From Schleiferilactobacillus perolens DSM 12744 (GTDB lineage Bacteria > Bacillota > Bacilli > Lactobacillales > Lactobacillaceae), in NCBI RefSeq assembly GCF_001435585.1, contig NZ_AZEC01000014.1, positions 1 through 42,961 of the forward strand: a DNA stretch of 42,961 nt, given 5' to 3'. Of the stretch, positions 16,702 to 23,686 are shown piece after piece. Position numbers and translations under genes: made by a program. Each line of letters opens with the position of its first letter. Positions within the stretch are counted from its first letter, which is position 1. The notes under the pieces are model-generated. The model saw nothing but the letters and a program-made list of their open reading frames with translations. It did not search any database and was not told the DNA's origin.

Positions 16702-17847
16702 CTACGAAAAATCTTTTTCTCTCGAATAGTCCCGAGACAAGAAGTCGTGATCTTTAACGATTTGTCGCAGGGCAGCTTGATTGTTGCTGATTAATTGCTT
16801 GTAATGCTGCTGGCCATCTGCATCACCCATTTTTTTGGCAAGGTCTGCATTAGCCTTGTACTTCCGCACGCGGCGTTCTAACGCCCGCTGTTGCTGTTGA
16901 ACGTTGCCATTGGCAATGGCCTGTTCTGGGTCAAACTGAGTGAAGCTGTTGGTGTTAGCCCCAGGAACATATCCCCATTTCTGGTGGTGGCAATTAATAC
17001 CAAATGTTCCGCCTGGTTCACCGTATCCGTGATGGTATAACGATTCAAACCATTCTCCGCTCACGTCAGACCTAAACGACTGATAACGTGTAGTCACCGT
17101 CCCACCTTGAATTGGCGCACATGCTGGCCGGCTCGCAGCGTGACTAGACATCACAAATGTGTCGATACCGTAGTCGTCTGCTGCTTGATCTCGAACTGAT
17201 TGAAATGCTCTATTGCTCGTGGTGGTGATCACCGTTCTCGCGTAGCTGTCTATGGACCACGGATGTGTCCCATTATCAATGAGTACGGTCTGGATCCCCT
17301 TATCACGCCACGAATACACCGTATCCGCCAAGGCCCTGGCAGGCGTTTTAAGGCCCGTTATCACCTGAGCAGTGGTTTCCTTGACAATCTGCTGATAAGT
17401 GCGCACAGCTGCATTATCGCTGTAATTCGTGGTAATTAGTGTCTGGTTAACGTTGTTGTCCAGGTCGAGGAATGTCTGTTTCAGATAGCCATTCATCAAT
17501 TTGTCGATGCTCGAGCTTGGCTTGATTGTCGTGCCCGTTGCACTTCCTAGACGAGCATATTCGGTGTTAGCAATTTGAATGCCGAAGTCGTTGAACAGAT
17601 GGCGGAGTTTTGGCTCGGCTATTTTAGCTGCTTGGCTTACTTCTTTGATGGTGGCTTCGTTAACCAGATGCATTTGATTCAGTTGCTCCGCTTGCCATTG
17701 CAACACATGGTCCTTGTCCAGCGGGAATGCTCCGTGGTTCTGCAGCCGGTCAACGAACATTTCAAATATTGATTGCTCCAGCGAACCATAAATATCGCCA
17801 ATGGTAGCCTGAGTGACAGTTAATTGGTAAGGCGTTGCTTGCGGCAT
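16702..17847 (-). CDS. minor capsid protein (Phage_min_cap2 / head morphogenesis)
   Basis: A 381-residue protein following the portal gene, overlapping its stop by one base (TGATG). The segment YGIDTFVMSSHAASRPACAPIQGG, then GEPGGTFGINCHHQKWGYVPG, matches the Phage_min_cap2 family, a relative of SPP1 gp7/MuF head morphogenesis proteins. The conserved Cys/His residues (CAP, NCHH) may bind a metal. The product is expected to be a few copies inside the capsid near the portal. Confidence 0.85.
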   Translation of the reverse strand: MPQATPYQLTVTQATIGDIYGSLEQSIFEMFVDRLQNHGAFPLDKDHVLQWQAEQLNQMHLVNEATIKEVSQAAKIAEPKLRHLFNDFGIQIANTEYARLGSATGTTIKPSSSIDKLMNGYLKQTFLDLDNNVNQTLITTNYSDNAAVRTYQQIVKETTAQVITGLKTPARALADTVYSWRDKGIQTVLIDNGTHPWSIDSYARTVITTTSNRAFQSVRDQAADDYGIDTFVMSSHAASRPACAPIQGGTVTTRYQSFRSDVSGEWFESLYHHGYGEPGGTFGINCHHQKWGYVPGANTNSFTQFDPEQAIANGNVQQQQRALERRVRKYKANADLAKKMGDADGQQHYKQLISNNQAALRQIVKDHDFLSRDYSREKDFS

Positions 17848-19433
17848 CAGCTATCACCGTCCCCGCCAAACAATCCTCCCTGTTCGCCCGACGGCAACGT
17901 AGGCTGCGATTCTGATGAAGCCTCTTGGGCATACTGTTTTGCCACATCGTCCGGCACATCCAACGCCCGTGCAATCGCAACGTGGTGGGGAACGAATCCA
18001 GCAGCAGCGGCTTTGATCCAATAGTCAAGGCTTGCTTCCTTGTCAGTAAATACACCATCGTCAAAATCAACAGTCACTTGGTCAATCGTTGGAATTGGCC
18101 CGCTGTATAATGGTGATCCATTAATGATCGTTCCACTAGCAAGCTCACAGATCGAAACGCACAGCTCTTGTACTGCTCGCTCCACCATTGTCAGGTGACT
18201 ATTGCGAGTCTGGTAGGTCATGGAGTTCTCGGACACCACCTCTGTGGCTGTTTTAAGCCCCTGGGCGTCAAACGAGAATGTACCGGAAGACAAGCCAACT
18301 TGCATCTCAAGCGTTTTAAGAAAGTGGTTTAAAGATGCGACGTAATCTTGCGATCTGATAGGGGTCGTTAAATCTTGAACTGTTTTATCGTCCATGCCAC
18401 CGCCTTGGACTGACAGAAAGACATTCTGATCAGGGTCAAATACTTGTTTGGGTTCCTTCTGGCCTTCTCGCCCGAATGTGATCTCCGTCATACTATCGGC
18501 AACGGCTACTCGTCGCTGACCCATCTTAACTTCCCAATTAAACTGATCATACGCATCGTTTAACTGTTTGAGCGTATTCAGCGCATTATCGCAAACACCA
18601 ATACCTAATGGACTGGTGATGTTTCGATTGTTGAATCCGGCCGGCTTCAGATAAACGAATAATGGACGCGTAAATACAGACGTATCCAGGTTAACCAATG
18701 GCGGCAAGTCGGGGTACAGCATGGATAAATCAACCTTGATGCCAACAGTATCAGAGGTCTCTGACCTATAAAGCTCATTTGTAATGGTGTACTCATTTTC
18801 GCTCCATTCATGGAACTCAAGCAGCGTATAATACACCGTTTGCTTTCCTTCAGTTCTTACAGTTCTCGTTGCAATAGCTGCACTGCTGACGTCATTTGTG
18901 TTAGATCGAAGTGGGTAGAAACTAGGTGCCTGCACCCATGCCAGTTTGATTTTCTTCGTGCTGTAGTCAACGTAAGGACGAATAGCAAGACCGCCGAGTG
19001 CCAAACACGACTCAAGATAGCGTTCAAAGTTCTTATTGAAGTCATTGTCTTCTAGAACTTCATGAATAAACGTATCTGCTTCATCCGGAACTTTATAATC
19101 GACCGTATTTCCGGACTCGTCAGTTTTCTCGGAACGAGTTTCAATCGTGATCTTGCTTTTTTCATTGTATAAAATTGAGGCCAAACGTCGGCAGATAACT
19201 TGCATCATGTTTAAAGTCACATAAGGTCGCTTTTTAATATCTCCGTATGTGTTTCTGAACTCAATCTCGCGAAATTTGCCTTCAAAGTAACGTTTATCTA
19301 GTGCAATACGGTCATACTCTTTTGGATCTACACTGATTTTTGGGTGATCGGTAATTTGCCCAAGGCTTTGTACAACTCCCAATGCTGCGCCTCCTTTCCT
19401 GAATAGGTTTTTGATTGTATTGATTAAGTTCAA
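17847..19433 (-). CDS. portal protein (SPP1 Gp6-like)
   Basis: A 528-residue protein of the Phage_prot_Gp6 family. Recognisable stretches are KRPYVTLNMMQVICRRLASILYNE, LGGLAIRPYVDYSTKKIKLAW, GIGVCDNALNTLKQLNDAYDQF and the segment TYQTRNSHLTMVERAVQEL. The dodecameric portal is the DNA channel of the head and the dock for terminase. The start is TTG at 19433 with AAGGTGA upstream. The gene is 12 bp from the terminase stop, in the usual order terminase-portal-minor capsid. Confidence 0.9.
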   Translation of the reverse strand: MNLINTIKNLFRKGGAALGVVQSLGQITDHPKISVDPKEYDRIALDKRYFEGKFREIEFRNTYGDIKKRPYVTLNMMQVICRRLASILYNEKSKITIETRSEKTDESGNTVDYKVPDEADTFIHEVLEDNDFNKNFERYLESCLALGGLAIRPYVDYSTKKIKLAWVQAPSFYPLRSNTNDVSSAAIATRTVRTEGKQTVYYTLLEFHEWSENEYTITNELYRSETSDTVGIKVDLSMLYPDLPPLVNLDTSVFTRPLFVYLKPAGFNNRNITSPLGIGVCDNALNTLKQLNDAYDQFNWEVKMGQRRVAVADSMTEITFGREGQKEPKQVFDPDQNVFLSVQGGGMDDKTVQDLTTPIRSQDYVASLNHFLKTLEMQVGLSSGTFSFDAQGLKTATEVVSENSMTYQTRNSHLTMVERAVQELCVSICELASGTIINGSPLYSGPIPTIDQVTVDFDDGVFTDKEASLDYWIKAAAAGFVPHHVAIARALDVPDDVAKQYAQEASSESQPTLPSGEQGGLFGGDGDS

Positions 19434-19445
19434 AGCGTCACCTTC

Positions 19446-20780
19446 TTAGCGTTTCAGCCCAAGAACTCGGGCATTGTCAAGAATCATGTATTTGAATGCG
19501 TCTACTGTATGGTCGTTTTCTTTGATAACTTTGGGGTCGTCCGACTCCATTGACTTCTCATCCCATTGATACTGCCGGTGCTGTTCCATGAACACTTTAT
19601 TGTTCGGAGTGTCCAAAACAAAAACCCGCCCTTGTGCGAGCAGGCTTTGAACGTAGTCGATCATATCGGCTTCTTTGAGTTTGTGTACTGGATGCCAAGC
19701 AACGTGGTAGTCGCTGTAATACTGGTTACGCATGGCACCTTCAGCAGAATCGATTGTCATGTTTTTGACTTTCGCGCCGCGATATTTCTTGGTTACCGAG
19801 GTTAAGAATTCGTGAATCTCCTTTGATAGTAGGCTTGGCGGCTTCTTTAAAGATTGATTGGCCGGTGAGTAGTAGTAGGTGTCAAGAACGATTACATTGC
19901 CCTTTGAAGTGACAGCAGCGGCAGGCAATGCCGTAGCGGACGATATATGCCCACTGTCCATTGCTAGAAATAGGTAAATCAAAGGATCATCATCGGGAAT
20001 ATGATCAATCAGGTGGAACAGATCCATGTTGTAGACGTTGGTTCCAAGTCCGACGACCTCGCCTAGATACAGCCAGCGGTAGTAGTCATAATCGTTTGCT
20101 TTATACTTGTCGATCAGTCTGAGTTGCTGTCCGTCAGTGAACCCAAGATCATCATCGAGATAAGTTGATTTGTCGATGAAGAAGTCGTTGTCTCCTCTAA
20201 CGCTATCAATCCACTCATTAATCCAGTTATATGGATTCTTCGGTGGGTTGTACGTGTAGAAGATTTGAACCTGATCAACCCATGGTGATTTCTGTCGAAT
20301 GAAGGTTGGATTAGTTTGGTCAAACACTTCAGCGGATTTGAAGTTGGCTGCTTCTTCATACCACACAGCAATCACGTTGCGAACGGTGTTAGACTTCAGC
20401 TTTTCAGGCCTGTCACCACCATAGAAGTAGAATGTGCTGCCAGTTCCGCGATGCGTTATGCGCATAGGTGATACGTTAAACACAAACTCGTCTGTCATTT
20501 TGAGCATGTCAATTGCCCAACCGATTTGACTGTATACAGTATCACGCAAGTTAACCGTGTTCTCTCGAATGACGATGATGTTTGCTTTATGGCCTTCTTG
20601 CGCTTGCCTTTTCAGCATCATGACAAGCTTCAGACTAACTGTCGATGATTTGAACGACCCCCGGCCGCCTTTGAGAATGAAATACGGTCGGTTTGATCTC
20701 CAGAACTGATAGAAGTGTGGCTGAATCAGATTAGTCGTCCGGATCTGAATCTTCGGATGCTTCGTTTGGGACGTCGTCAA
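19446..20780 (-). CDS. terL: terminase large subunit (PBSX/Terminase_3 type)
   Basis: A 444-residue packaging ATPase and nuclease. Walker A is GGRGSFKSST at about residues 38-47, and the Walker B-like stretch is VIAVWYEEAAN near 140. The nuclease half carries LAMDSGHISSATALPAAA and KNMTIDSAEGAMRN, where acidic residues bind metal. A TTG start at 20780, about 11 nt after GGAGG, overlaps the small subunit gene by 50 bp. The product cuts concatemeric phage DNA and pumps it into the procapsid. Confidence 0.92.
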   Translation of the reverse strand: MTTSQTKHPKIQIRTTNLIQPHFYQFWRSNRPYFILKGGRGSFKSSTVSLKLVMMLKRQAQEGHKANIIVIRENTVNLRDTVYSQIGWAIDMLKMTDEFVFNVSPMRITHRGTGSTFYFYGGDRPEKLKSNTVRNVIAVWYEEAANFKSAEVFDQTNPTFIRQKSPWVDQVQIFYTYNPPKNPYNWINEWIDSVRGDNDFFIDKSTYLDDDLGFTDGQQLRLIDKYKANDYDYYRWLYLGEVVGLGTNVYNMDLFHLIDHIPDDDPLIYLFLAMDSGHISSATALPAAAVTSKGNVIVLDTYYYSPANQSLKKPPSLLSKEIHEFLTSVTKKYRGAKVKNMTIDSAEGAMRNQYYSDYHVAWHPVHKLKEADMIDYVQSLLAQGRVFVLDTPNNKVFMEQHRQYQWDEKSMESDDPKVIKENDHTVDAFKYMILDNARVLGLKR

Positions 20781-21210
20781 CGATCATCGCACCTCCTTCG
20801 TTAGCTGCCTGTTTGATGTCCTTGGCCTTAGCCTCTGTAATGTCTGCTTCTGCCTTGGCTTTGCGTGCATCTTCTTTTGCCTTTTGGGCTTGTGCTTCGT
20901 TCAGCTCCTTGTATGAGTTGTCCCGGAAGTACTCCGGCATCCGATTGCGCAACCAAAATGTCATAGCTTGCACATTTCCATTCTTCGCCGCCTTGATTAA
21001 CGCATTCACGACAACAGCATCTACCACTTCTTTGCCTTCCTCTACGGCGGCCGAAATGGCCGGATACTTCGTCTTCCATACCTTGAAGGTGGAATAACTA
21101 ATGCCCATGTTATGGGCTATCTGCGGCTCAGATAGGCCCATTCTCGCCCAGTTAGTTAGCACAGCTAGTTTAGGTTTTGTTAGCCATTTCTGGTACTTCC
21201 CATTGGCCAT
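20731..21210 (-). CDS. terS: terminase small subunit
   Basis: A 159-residue protein from ATG at 21210 (MANGKYQKWLTKPKLAVL), with GGTGA upstream. Residues ~15-60 form a helix-turn-helix (LTNWARMGLSEPQIAHNMGISYSTFKVWKTKYP) that would recognise the packaging start. A coiled coil of Glu/Ala/Lys follows, and the C-terminus is acidic (ASEDSDPDD). It is directly upstream of, and overlaps, the large subunit gene. The frame is open to 21318, but that part overlaps a tRNA-like sequence and lacks a better start. Confidence 0.87.
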   Translation of the reverse strand: MANGKYQKWLTKPKLAVLTNWARMGLSEPQIAHNMGISYSTFKVWKTKYPAISAAVEEGKEVVDAVVVNALIKAAKNGNVQAMTFWLRNRMPEYFRDNSYKELNEAQAQKAKEDARKAKAEADITEAKAKDIKQAANEGGAMIVDDVPNEASEDSDPDD

Positions 21211-21246
21211 TACATATTCACCACGCTCCCTCTGAATTCGTCCTGA

Positions 21247-21316
21247 TGTCGCCGGGTGGATTCGAACCACCAGTACAGGGTATGAATCTGCACCTCGCAC
21301 CGTCTTTGACGGCAAC
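21247..21316 (-). tRNA. tRNA-Met(CAT)-like gene with reduced D arm
   Basis: The 5' GTTGCCG pairs with the 3' CGGCGAC (7 bp with one G-U). The anticodon loop TTCATAC gives CAT, and the T arm GGTGG-TTCGAAT-CCACC is perfect. The 3' half closely follows ordinary tRNA-Met. The D arm is about 4 nt short and does not fold well, and one anticodon-stem pair is A-C. Total length is 70 nt with no encoded CCA. It is either a divergent phage tRNA or a decaying one. Confidence 0.6.
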
Positions 21317-21339
21317 AAAAAGCGGTGGCTGTTGTGGGC

Positions 21340-21386
21340 CTCCGCTTGTTAACACATCCGTTTTTCCATTTTCCCGATGGGCGGAG
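21340..21386 (-). ncRNA. hairpin element between two tRNA-like sequences
   Basis: CTCCGC and GCGGAG are complementary at the two ends, with inner complementary CATC/GATG, forming a long stem-loop between the tRNA-Met-like gene and the upstream tRNA-like remnant. It lies in the ~220-nt gap between the methylase stop and terS and probably belongs to the same structured transcript. Confidence 0.45.
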
Positions 21387-21393
21387 ATGCCTA

Positions 21394-21432
21394 TGGCGCA
21401 ACAGGGATTCGAACCCCACTGCGTTGTGCGCA
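21394..21432 (-). pseudogene. tRNA-like remnant (T arm and partial acceptor only)
   Basis: A T arm (TGGGG-TTCGAAT-CCCTG) is followed by TTGCGCCA. Only GCGCA about 12 nt upstream can pair with TGCGC, so D and anticodon arms are missing. It begins just after the methylase stop codon. It may be a decayed tRNA or a minihelix kept as an RNA-processing signal. Confidence 0.5.
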
Positions 21433-21434
21433 TG

Positions 21435-22085
21435 TTAGTTCTGAGCGGATGCTTCTACAACTCTTTCTGCCTTCTGACCGGTGAATTCTTCCCATCGTTT
21501 GATGATGACATCAGCGTATCGAGGGTCGAGTTCCATTAGATAAGCGTTCCGCCCATTCTGTTCACAAGCCATCATTGTTGTACCCGATCCGCCGAACAAA
21601 TCCAGAATATTGTCGCCGGACTTGGAGCTATTTTTAATTTGATAGTCGAAAAGGGGAACTGGTTTCATTGTGGGATGGTCTTTATTACGATTCGGCTTGT
21701 CAAAATGCATGATTGTGGTTTGCTTTCGGTCTGAGAACCAGGAATGAGTACCATTTGCAAGCCAACCGTAGAGACACGGCTCATGCTGCCATTGGTAGTC
21801 CTGGCGTCCCATGACCATTTGGTTCTTTGCCCAAATGAGTTCTTGCCGAACGCTCATTCCTGCATCTTCTGCTGCACGGTTAAAGTTCACCGCTTCCGAG
21901 GAAGCGTACCAGACATAGAACGATGCTCCAGACTTCATGTTGGCGGCCGCCGCTTTGAATGCTCCTAATAGAAATTCGTAGAAGTCGCTGGCCGATTGCT
22001 TATCGTTGTCCAAGCTAAGCTTTTCTTTTGTTTTGCCGGTATATCCCACGTTATAAGGCGGGTCAGTAATTAGTAGGTCGGCCAA
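21435..22085 (-). CDS. DNA adenine/cytosine N-methyltransferase, C-terminal part of ParB-methylase split by frameshift
   Basis: A 216-residue N6/N4 methyltransferase domain. The DPPY catalytic motif (LLITDPPYNVGYTG) is at the N-terminus, the target-recognition part is in the middle, and the SAM-binding motif near the C-terminus is DNILDLFGGSGTTMMACEQ. This order fits the beta class. The only near start is a TTG at 22085 without a good ribosome binding site. The preceding frame ends ~20 bp after the junction, and removal of one G from the G7 run at 22090-22096 joins both into a 396-residue protein as in related phages. The product probably modifies phage DNA against host restriction. Confidence 0.8.
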   Translation of the reverse strand: MADLLITDPPYNVGYTGKTKEKLSLDNDKQSASDFYEFLLGAFKAAAANMKSGASFYVWYASSEAVNFNRAAEDAGMSVRQELIWAKNQMVMGRQDYQWQHEPCLYGWLANGTHSWFSDRKQTTIMHFDKPNRNKDHPTMKPVPLFDYQIKNSSKSGDNILDLFGGSGTTMMACEQNGRNAYLMELDPRYADVIIKRWEEFTGQKAERVVEASAQN

Positions 22086-22626
22086 CTGTCCCCCCCATCG
22101 GGGTTTTTACCTGTTCCGGGTCGGTACTGTCACCAACCATCAGCCGGTGACGTCCGAGCTGGTACACTTCACCTAGCTTGCTCGTTGGCTCCTCGGGTGG
22201 CTCCTCATCAAAGTCATCATCTTGTGCCCCACCGTCATCATCACCTAGTGCTGCGTCTAGCTCGGCGTCTGTAAAGCCGAAGTCGCTCATGTCGAGATCG
22301 TTGATACTGGCCAGCTCATCATCCAGTAATCCTAAGTCCCAGTCCGCCAGCTCACCAACTCTATTGTCAGCCAACCGATATGCCTTTACATGCTCGGGGT
22401 CTAAATCCTTCGCAACCAGGACAGGTACCGTCTTCATTTTTAACTTTTTAGCCGCTTTTAGTCGCGTATGACCGACAATGATCACACCATCTTTGTCTAC
22501 CACAATAGGCTGCTTCCAGCCGAACTCTTTGAGCGAGTTAGCGGTTGCTTCTACCGCCTGATTATTATTCCGGGGGTTCTTGTCGTAGGGCGTGACCTTT
22601 TCGATCGGCCAATTTTCAATTTGCAT
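22063..22626 (-). CDS. ParB-like nuclease domain protein (N-terminal part of ParB-methylase)
   Basis: A 187-residue open frame from ATG at 22626 with GGAGAA upstream. Residues 1-110 are a ParB/Srx-type domain (WPIEKVTPYDKNPRNN, GWKQPIVVDKDGVIIVGHTRLKAAKKL). An acidic linker (DDDGGAQDDDFDEEPPEEP) and KLGEVYQLGRHRLMVGDSTDPEQV follow, the latter being the normal entry into a DNA methylase domain. The frame then shifts at a run of seven G and ends as GRPTNY. Phage proteins with this layout are usually a single ParB-methylase polypeptide. A terminator lies just upstream at 22641-22668. Confidence 0.82.
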   Translation of the reverse strand: MQIENWPIEKVTPYDKNPRNNNQAVEATANSLKEFGWKQPIVVDKDGVIIVGHTRLKAAKKLKMKTVPVLVAKDLDPEHVKAYRLADNRVGELADWDLGLLDDELASINDLDMSDFGFTDAELDAALGDDDGGAQDDDFDEEPPEEPTSKLGEVYQLGRHRLMVGDSTDPEQVKTPMGGTVGRPTNY

Positions 22627-22640
22627 GGTTTTCTCCAATC

Positions 22641-22668
22641 AAAAAAGACGCCCTTTGCAAGACGTCTT
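22641..22668 (-). terminator. intrinsic terminator at end of structured RNA tract
   Basis: On the minus strand AAGACG ... CGTCTT forms a 6-bp stem with a 12-nt loop and is followed by a T run (TTTTTT including the stem end). It stands 15 nt before the ParB start, so it would end most transcripts coming from the late promoter region and leave the ~1.15-kb upstream tract as a separate RNA. Late genes downstream would need read-through. Confidence 0.75.
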
Positions 22669-22795
22669 CCTGTTAAAATTCCCGGTCTTTGGGTGCCGGT
22701 TTGTTTGATCCTGCCCGCATGAATTAAGTAAACCAACTTTATTATTGACGGGCTTATATACAATCCTCCGGTCACGTTTTCCGCCGTGCCTTTGG

Positions 22796-22823
22796 TAATA
22801 TCACTGGTCAGGATTTGCTCCTG
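22796..22823 (-). repeat. 28-bp direct repeat, copy 2 (T-arm segment)
   Basis: It differs at one position from 23433-23460. It encodes a T-arm-like hairpin (TCAGG-AGCAAAT-CCTGA followed by CCAGTGA). Here no matching 5' acceptor strand was found upstream, so only the 3' part of the tRNA-like fold is present. Confidence 0.7.
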
Positions 22824-22927
22824 AGGTAATCAACCCAACTACACCCTGCTACTCATCGTCATGGTAGGCTTATCAGTACGTAGCGACGGATTATCTGCCG
22901 TCACATACCTTCACGGGTGGTAATGTT

Positions 22928-22979
22928 GCCCACGACCGAGTTTAGGCGGTCTTCGTTTCCTTTCGAAAGTTTGGTGGGC
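22928..22979 (-). ncRNA. 52-nt GCCCAC/GTGGGC three-way element, copy 1
   Basis: The outer stem GCCCAC/GTGGGC closes two inner hairpins: TTTC-GAAA-GGAA with a GNRA-type loop, and GACCG ... CGGTC. It starts 2 nt after the acceptor/T-arm hairpin at 22982-23031. It is about 87 percent identical to the copy at 23214-23265, with all stems but one pair retained. Confidence 0.7.
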
Positions 22980-22981
22980 TA

Positions 22982-23031
22982 TGCATCTGGTGAGTATCGA
23001 ACTCGCAAAATGTGGTTTATTCGCCAGATAC
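22982..23031 (-). ncRNA. tRNA-like minihelix (acceptor stem + T arm)
   Basis: GTATCTG pairs with CAGATGC (7 bp, one G-U), and a T arm with loop TTCGATA stacks on it. Only 18 nt stand where D and anticodon arms would be. Its 5' strand overlaps the last codons of the 40-aa gene. Such minihelices resemble the part of tRNA read by RNase P. Confidence 0.5.
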
Positions 23032-23139
23032 AATGCGCTGCTTTGAAAAGCAATAAGATCGGCCGAACATATTGATCTGAATCCATGACTCGGCATAATG
23101 CTTGCCGTTTTCCCAATATTTCGTAATGTAGTGATGCAT
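23017..23139 (-). CDS. small conserved lactobacillus phage protein (40 aa)
   Basis: The ATG at 23139 follows a perfect AGGAGG box 8 nt upstream. The product begins MHHYITKYWENGKHYAESWI and continues QINMFGRSYCFSKQRIVSGE. The pattern YWENGKHYAESWxQINxFGxxxCFSK is one I associate with tiny proteins common in lactobacillus phages and of unknown function. It lies inside the structured RNA tract, between a 52-nt element and a tRNA-like minihelix, and is the only clear coding sequence there. Confidence 0.75.
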   Translation of the reverse strand: MHHYITKYWENGKHYAESWIQINMFGRSYCFSKQRIVSGE

Positions 23140-23163
23140 TGTAATTTCCTCCTGTTCAAGATT

Positions 23164-23212
23164 AAAGGCCTCAGTCATTTGCCGTTGTGGCCTTTTTCTT
23201 TTTCTTTTTTTT
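23164..23212 (+). terminator. plus-strand intrinsic terminator-like hairpin
   Basis: AAAGGCC ... GGCCTTT forms a 7-bp stem followed on the plus strand by a pyrimidine run of about 20 nt (TTTTTCTTTTTC then T8). It faces against the phage operon, so it would stop antisense transcription. On the minus strand the T run is absent. Confidence 0.5.
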
Positions 23213-23213
23213 A

Positions 23214-23265
23214 GCCCACGACCGAGTTCAGGCGGTCTTCGCTTCCTTTCGGTAGTTTGGTGGGC
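23214..23265 (-). ncRNA. 52-nt GCCCAC/GTGGGC three-way element, copy 2
   Basis: The layout is the same as at 22928-22979. The outer and GACCG/CGGTC stems are identical. In the GAAA-capped hairpin one U-G pair becomes C-G, and one A-U pair is lost. It begins 6 nt after the tRNA-Ser 3' end. Confidence 0.7.
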
Positions 23266-23271
23266 AACGAA

Positions 23272-23358
23272 CGGAGTGTGGAGGATTTGAACCCCCGAAC
23301 GATTTATCGTTACCTGTTTAGTAGACAGGCACCATCAGCCAGGCTCGGACAACACTCC
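23272..23358 (-). tRNA. tRNA-Ser(ACT), class II
   Basis: All arms fold: acceptor GGAGTGT/ACACTCC, D arm within TCCGAGCCTGGCTGATGG, anticodon arm CCTGT-CTACTAA-ACAGG, long variable arm AACGA-TAAA-TCGTT, and T arm GGGGG-TTCAAAT-CCTCC with discriminator G. The size (87 nt), the variable arm and G73 are those of tRNA-Ser. With U33 fixed, the anticodon (23320-23322) reads ACT, pairing with AGU. A34 is rare in bacterial tRNAs outside tRNA-Arg(ACG). CCA is not encoded. Confidence 0.88.
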
Positions 23359-23360
23359 AT

Positions 23361-23432
23361 ATGGCATCAGACAAGCTCACAGTCCCATGATTAAATATCA
23401 CGTTCGGCCTAGGTGTGTCTCCGATATGCCAT
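23361..23432 (-). ncRNA. structured linker element between two tRNA-like genes
   Basis: ATGGCAT pairs with ATGCCAT (7 bp), and further in AGACA pairs with TGTCT. An inner hairpin TGAT-ATTTA-ATCA is also visible. It fills the gap between the tRNA-like fold ending at 23437 and the tRNA-Ser starting at 23358, leaving only 2-4 free bases on each side. Confidence 0.55.
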
Positions 23433-23460
23433 TAATATCACTGGTCAGGATTTGCACCTG
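23433..23460 (-). repeat. 28-bp direct repeat, copy 1 (T-arm segment)
   Basis: Matches 22796-22823 at 27 of 28 positions. It is the T arm and 3' acceptor strand of the tRNA-like fold at 23437-23552. Confidence 0.7.
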
Positions 23461-23552
23461 ACATGATGATTACCGATTGGTAGTCAGCCAATACGATTGC
23501 TGATCGTAACCAGCACATCTAACTAAGTGTCTACCTATTCCGCCACAGTGAT
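23437..23552 (-). tRNA. aberrant, over-long tRNA-like gene (Leu-type D arm, extra ~30 nt)
   Basis: The acceptor ATCACTG/CAGTGAT is a perfect 7 bp, followed by TGGCGGAATAGGTAGACAC, the D-arm sequence of tRNA-Leu. The T arm is TCAGG-TGCAAAT-CCTGA. Between them are ~70 nt instead of ~40, holding two perfect hairpins: ACGAT-CAGCA-ATCGT and ATTGG-CTGACTA-CCAAT. The latter would serve as an anticodon arm with GAC. No single reading gives a normal tRNA, so identity is open; it may be a tRNA with an insertion or a structural mimic. Confidence 0.5.
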
Positions 23553-23588
23553 ACGTCACGCTCGCCTTGCGGGTCCTCGCATGACTAT

Positions 23589-23686
23589 TTGCCCACCGCA
23601 CATTAGCGCTATCCGCACAACCGATGTTGGGTCGTGCTTATCCATTTTTTGAGTTTGAACACATCATCCAATGGAAACGTGGGCAA
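23589..23686 (-). ncRNA. 98-nt branched element closed by TTGCCCAC/GTGGGCAA
   Basis: An 8-bp outer stem shares its core with the two 52-nt elements. Inside are TCCAT/ATGGA, the 8-bp hairpin GCACGACC-CAACATC-GGTTGTGC, and GCGC-TAAT-GTGC, making a four-way junction. It begins directly after the tRNA-like minihelix at 23687-23731. Confidence 0.6.

Noticed and set aside
22551-22775. 74-codon minus-strand frame across the terminator and the ParB start
   Set aside because: It runs through the intrinsic terminator and overlaps the well-supported ParB start in another frame, with no ribosome binding site.
22911-23159. 82-codon open frame on the minus strand inside the RNA tract
   Set aside because: It starts upstream of the AGGAGG box and is in another frame than the 40-aa gene that box serves. 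Its sequence has no coding character and covers the tRNA-like hairpin and a 52-nt element.
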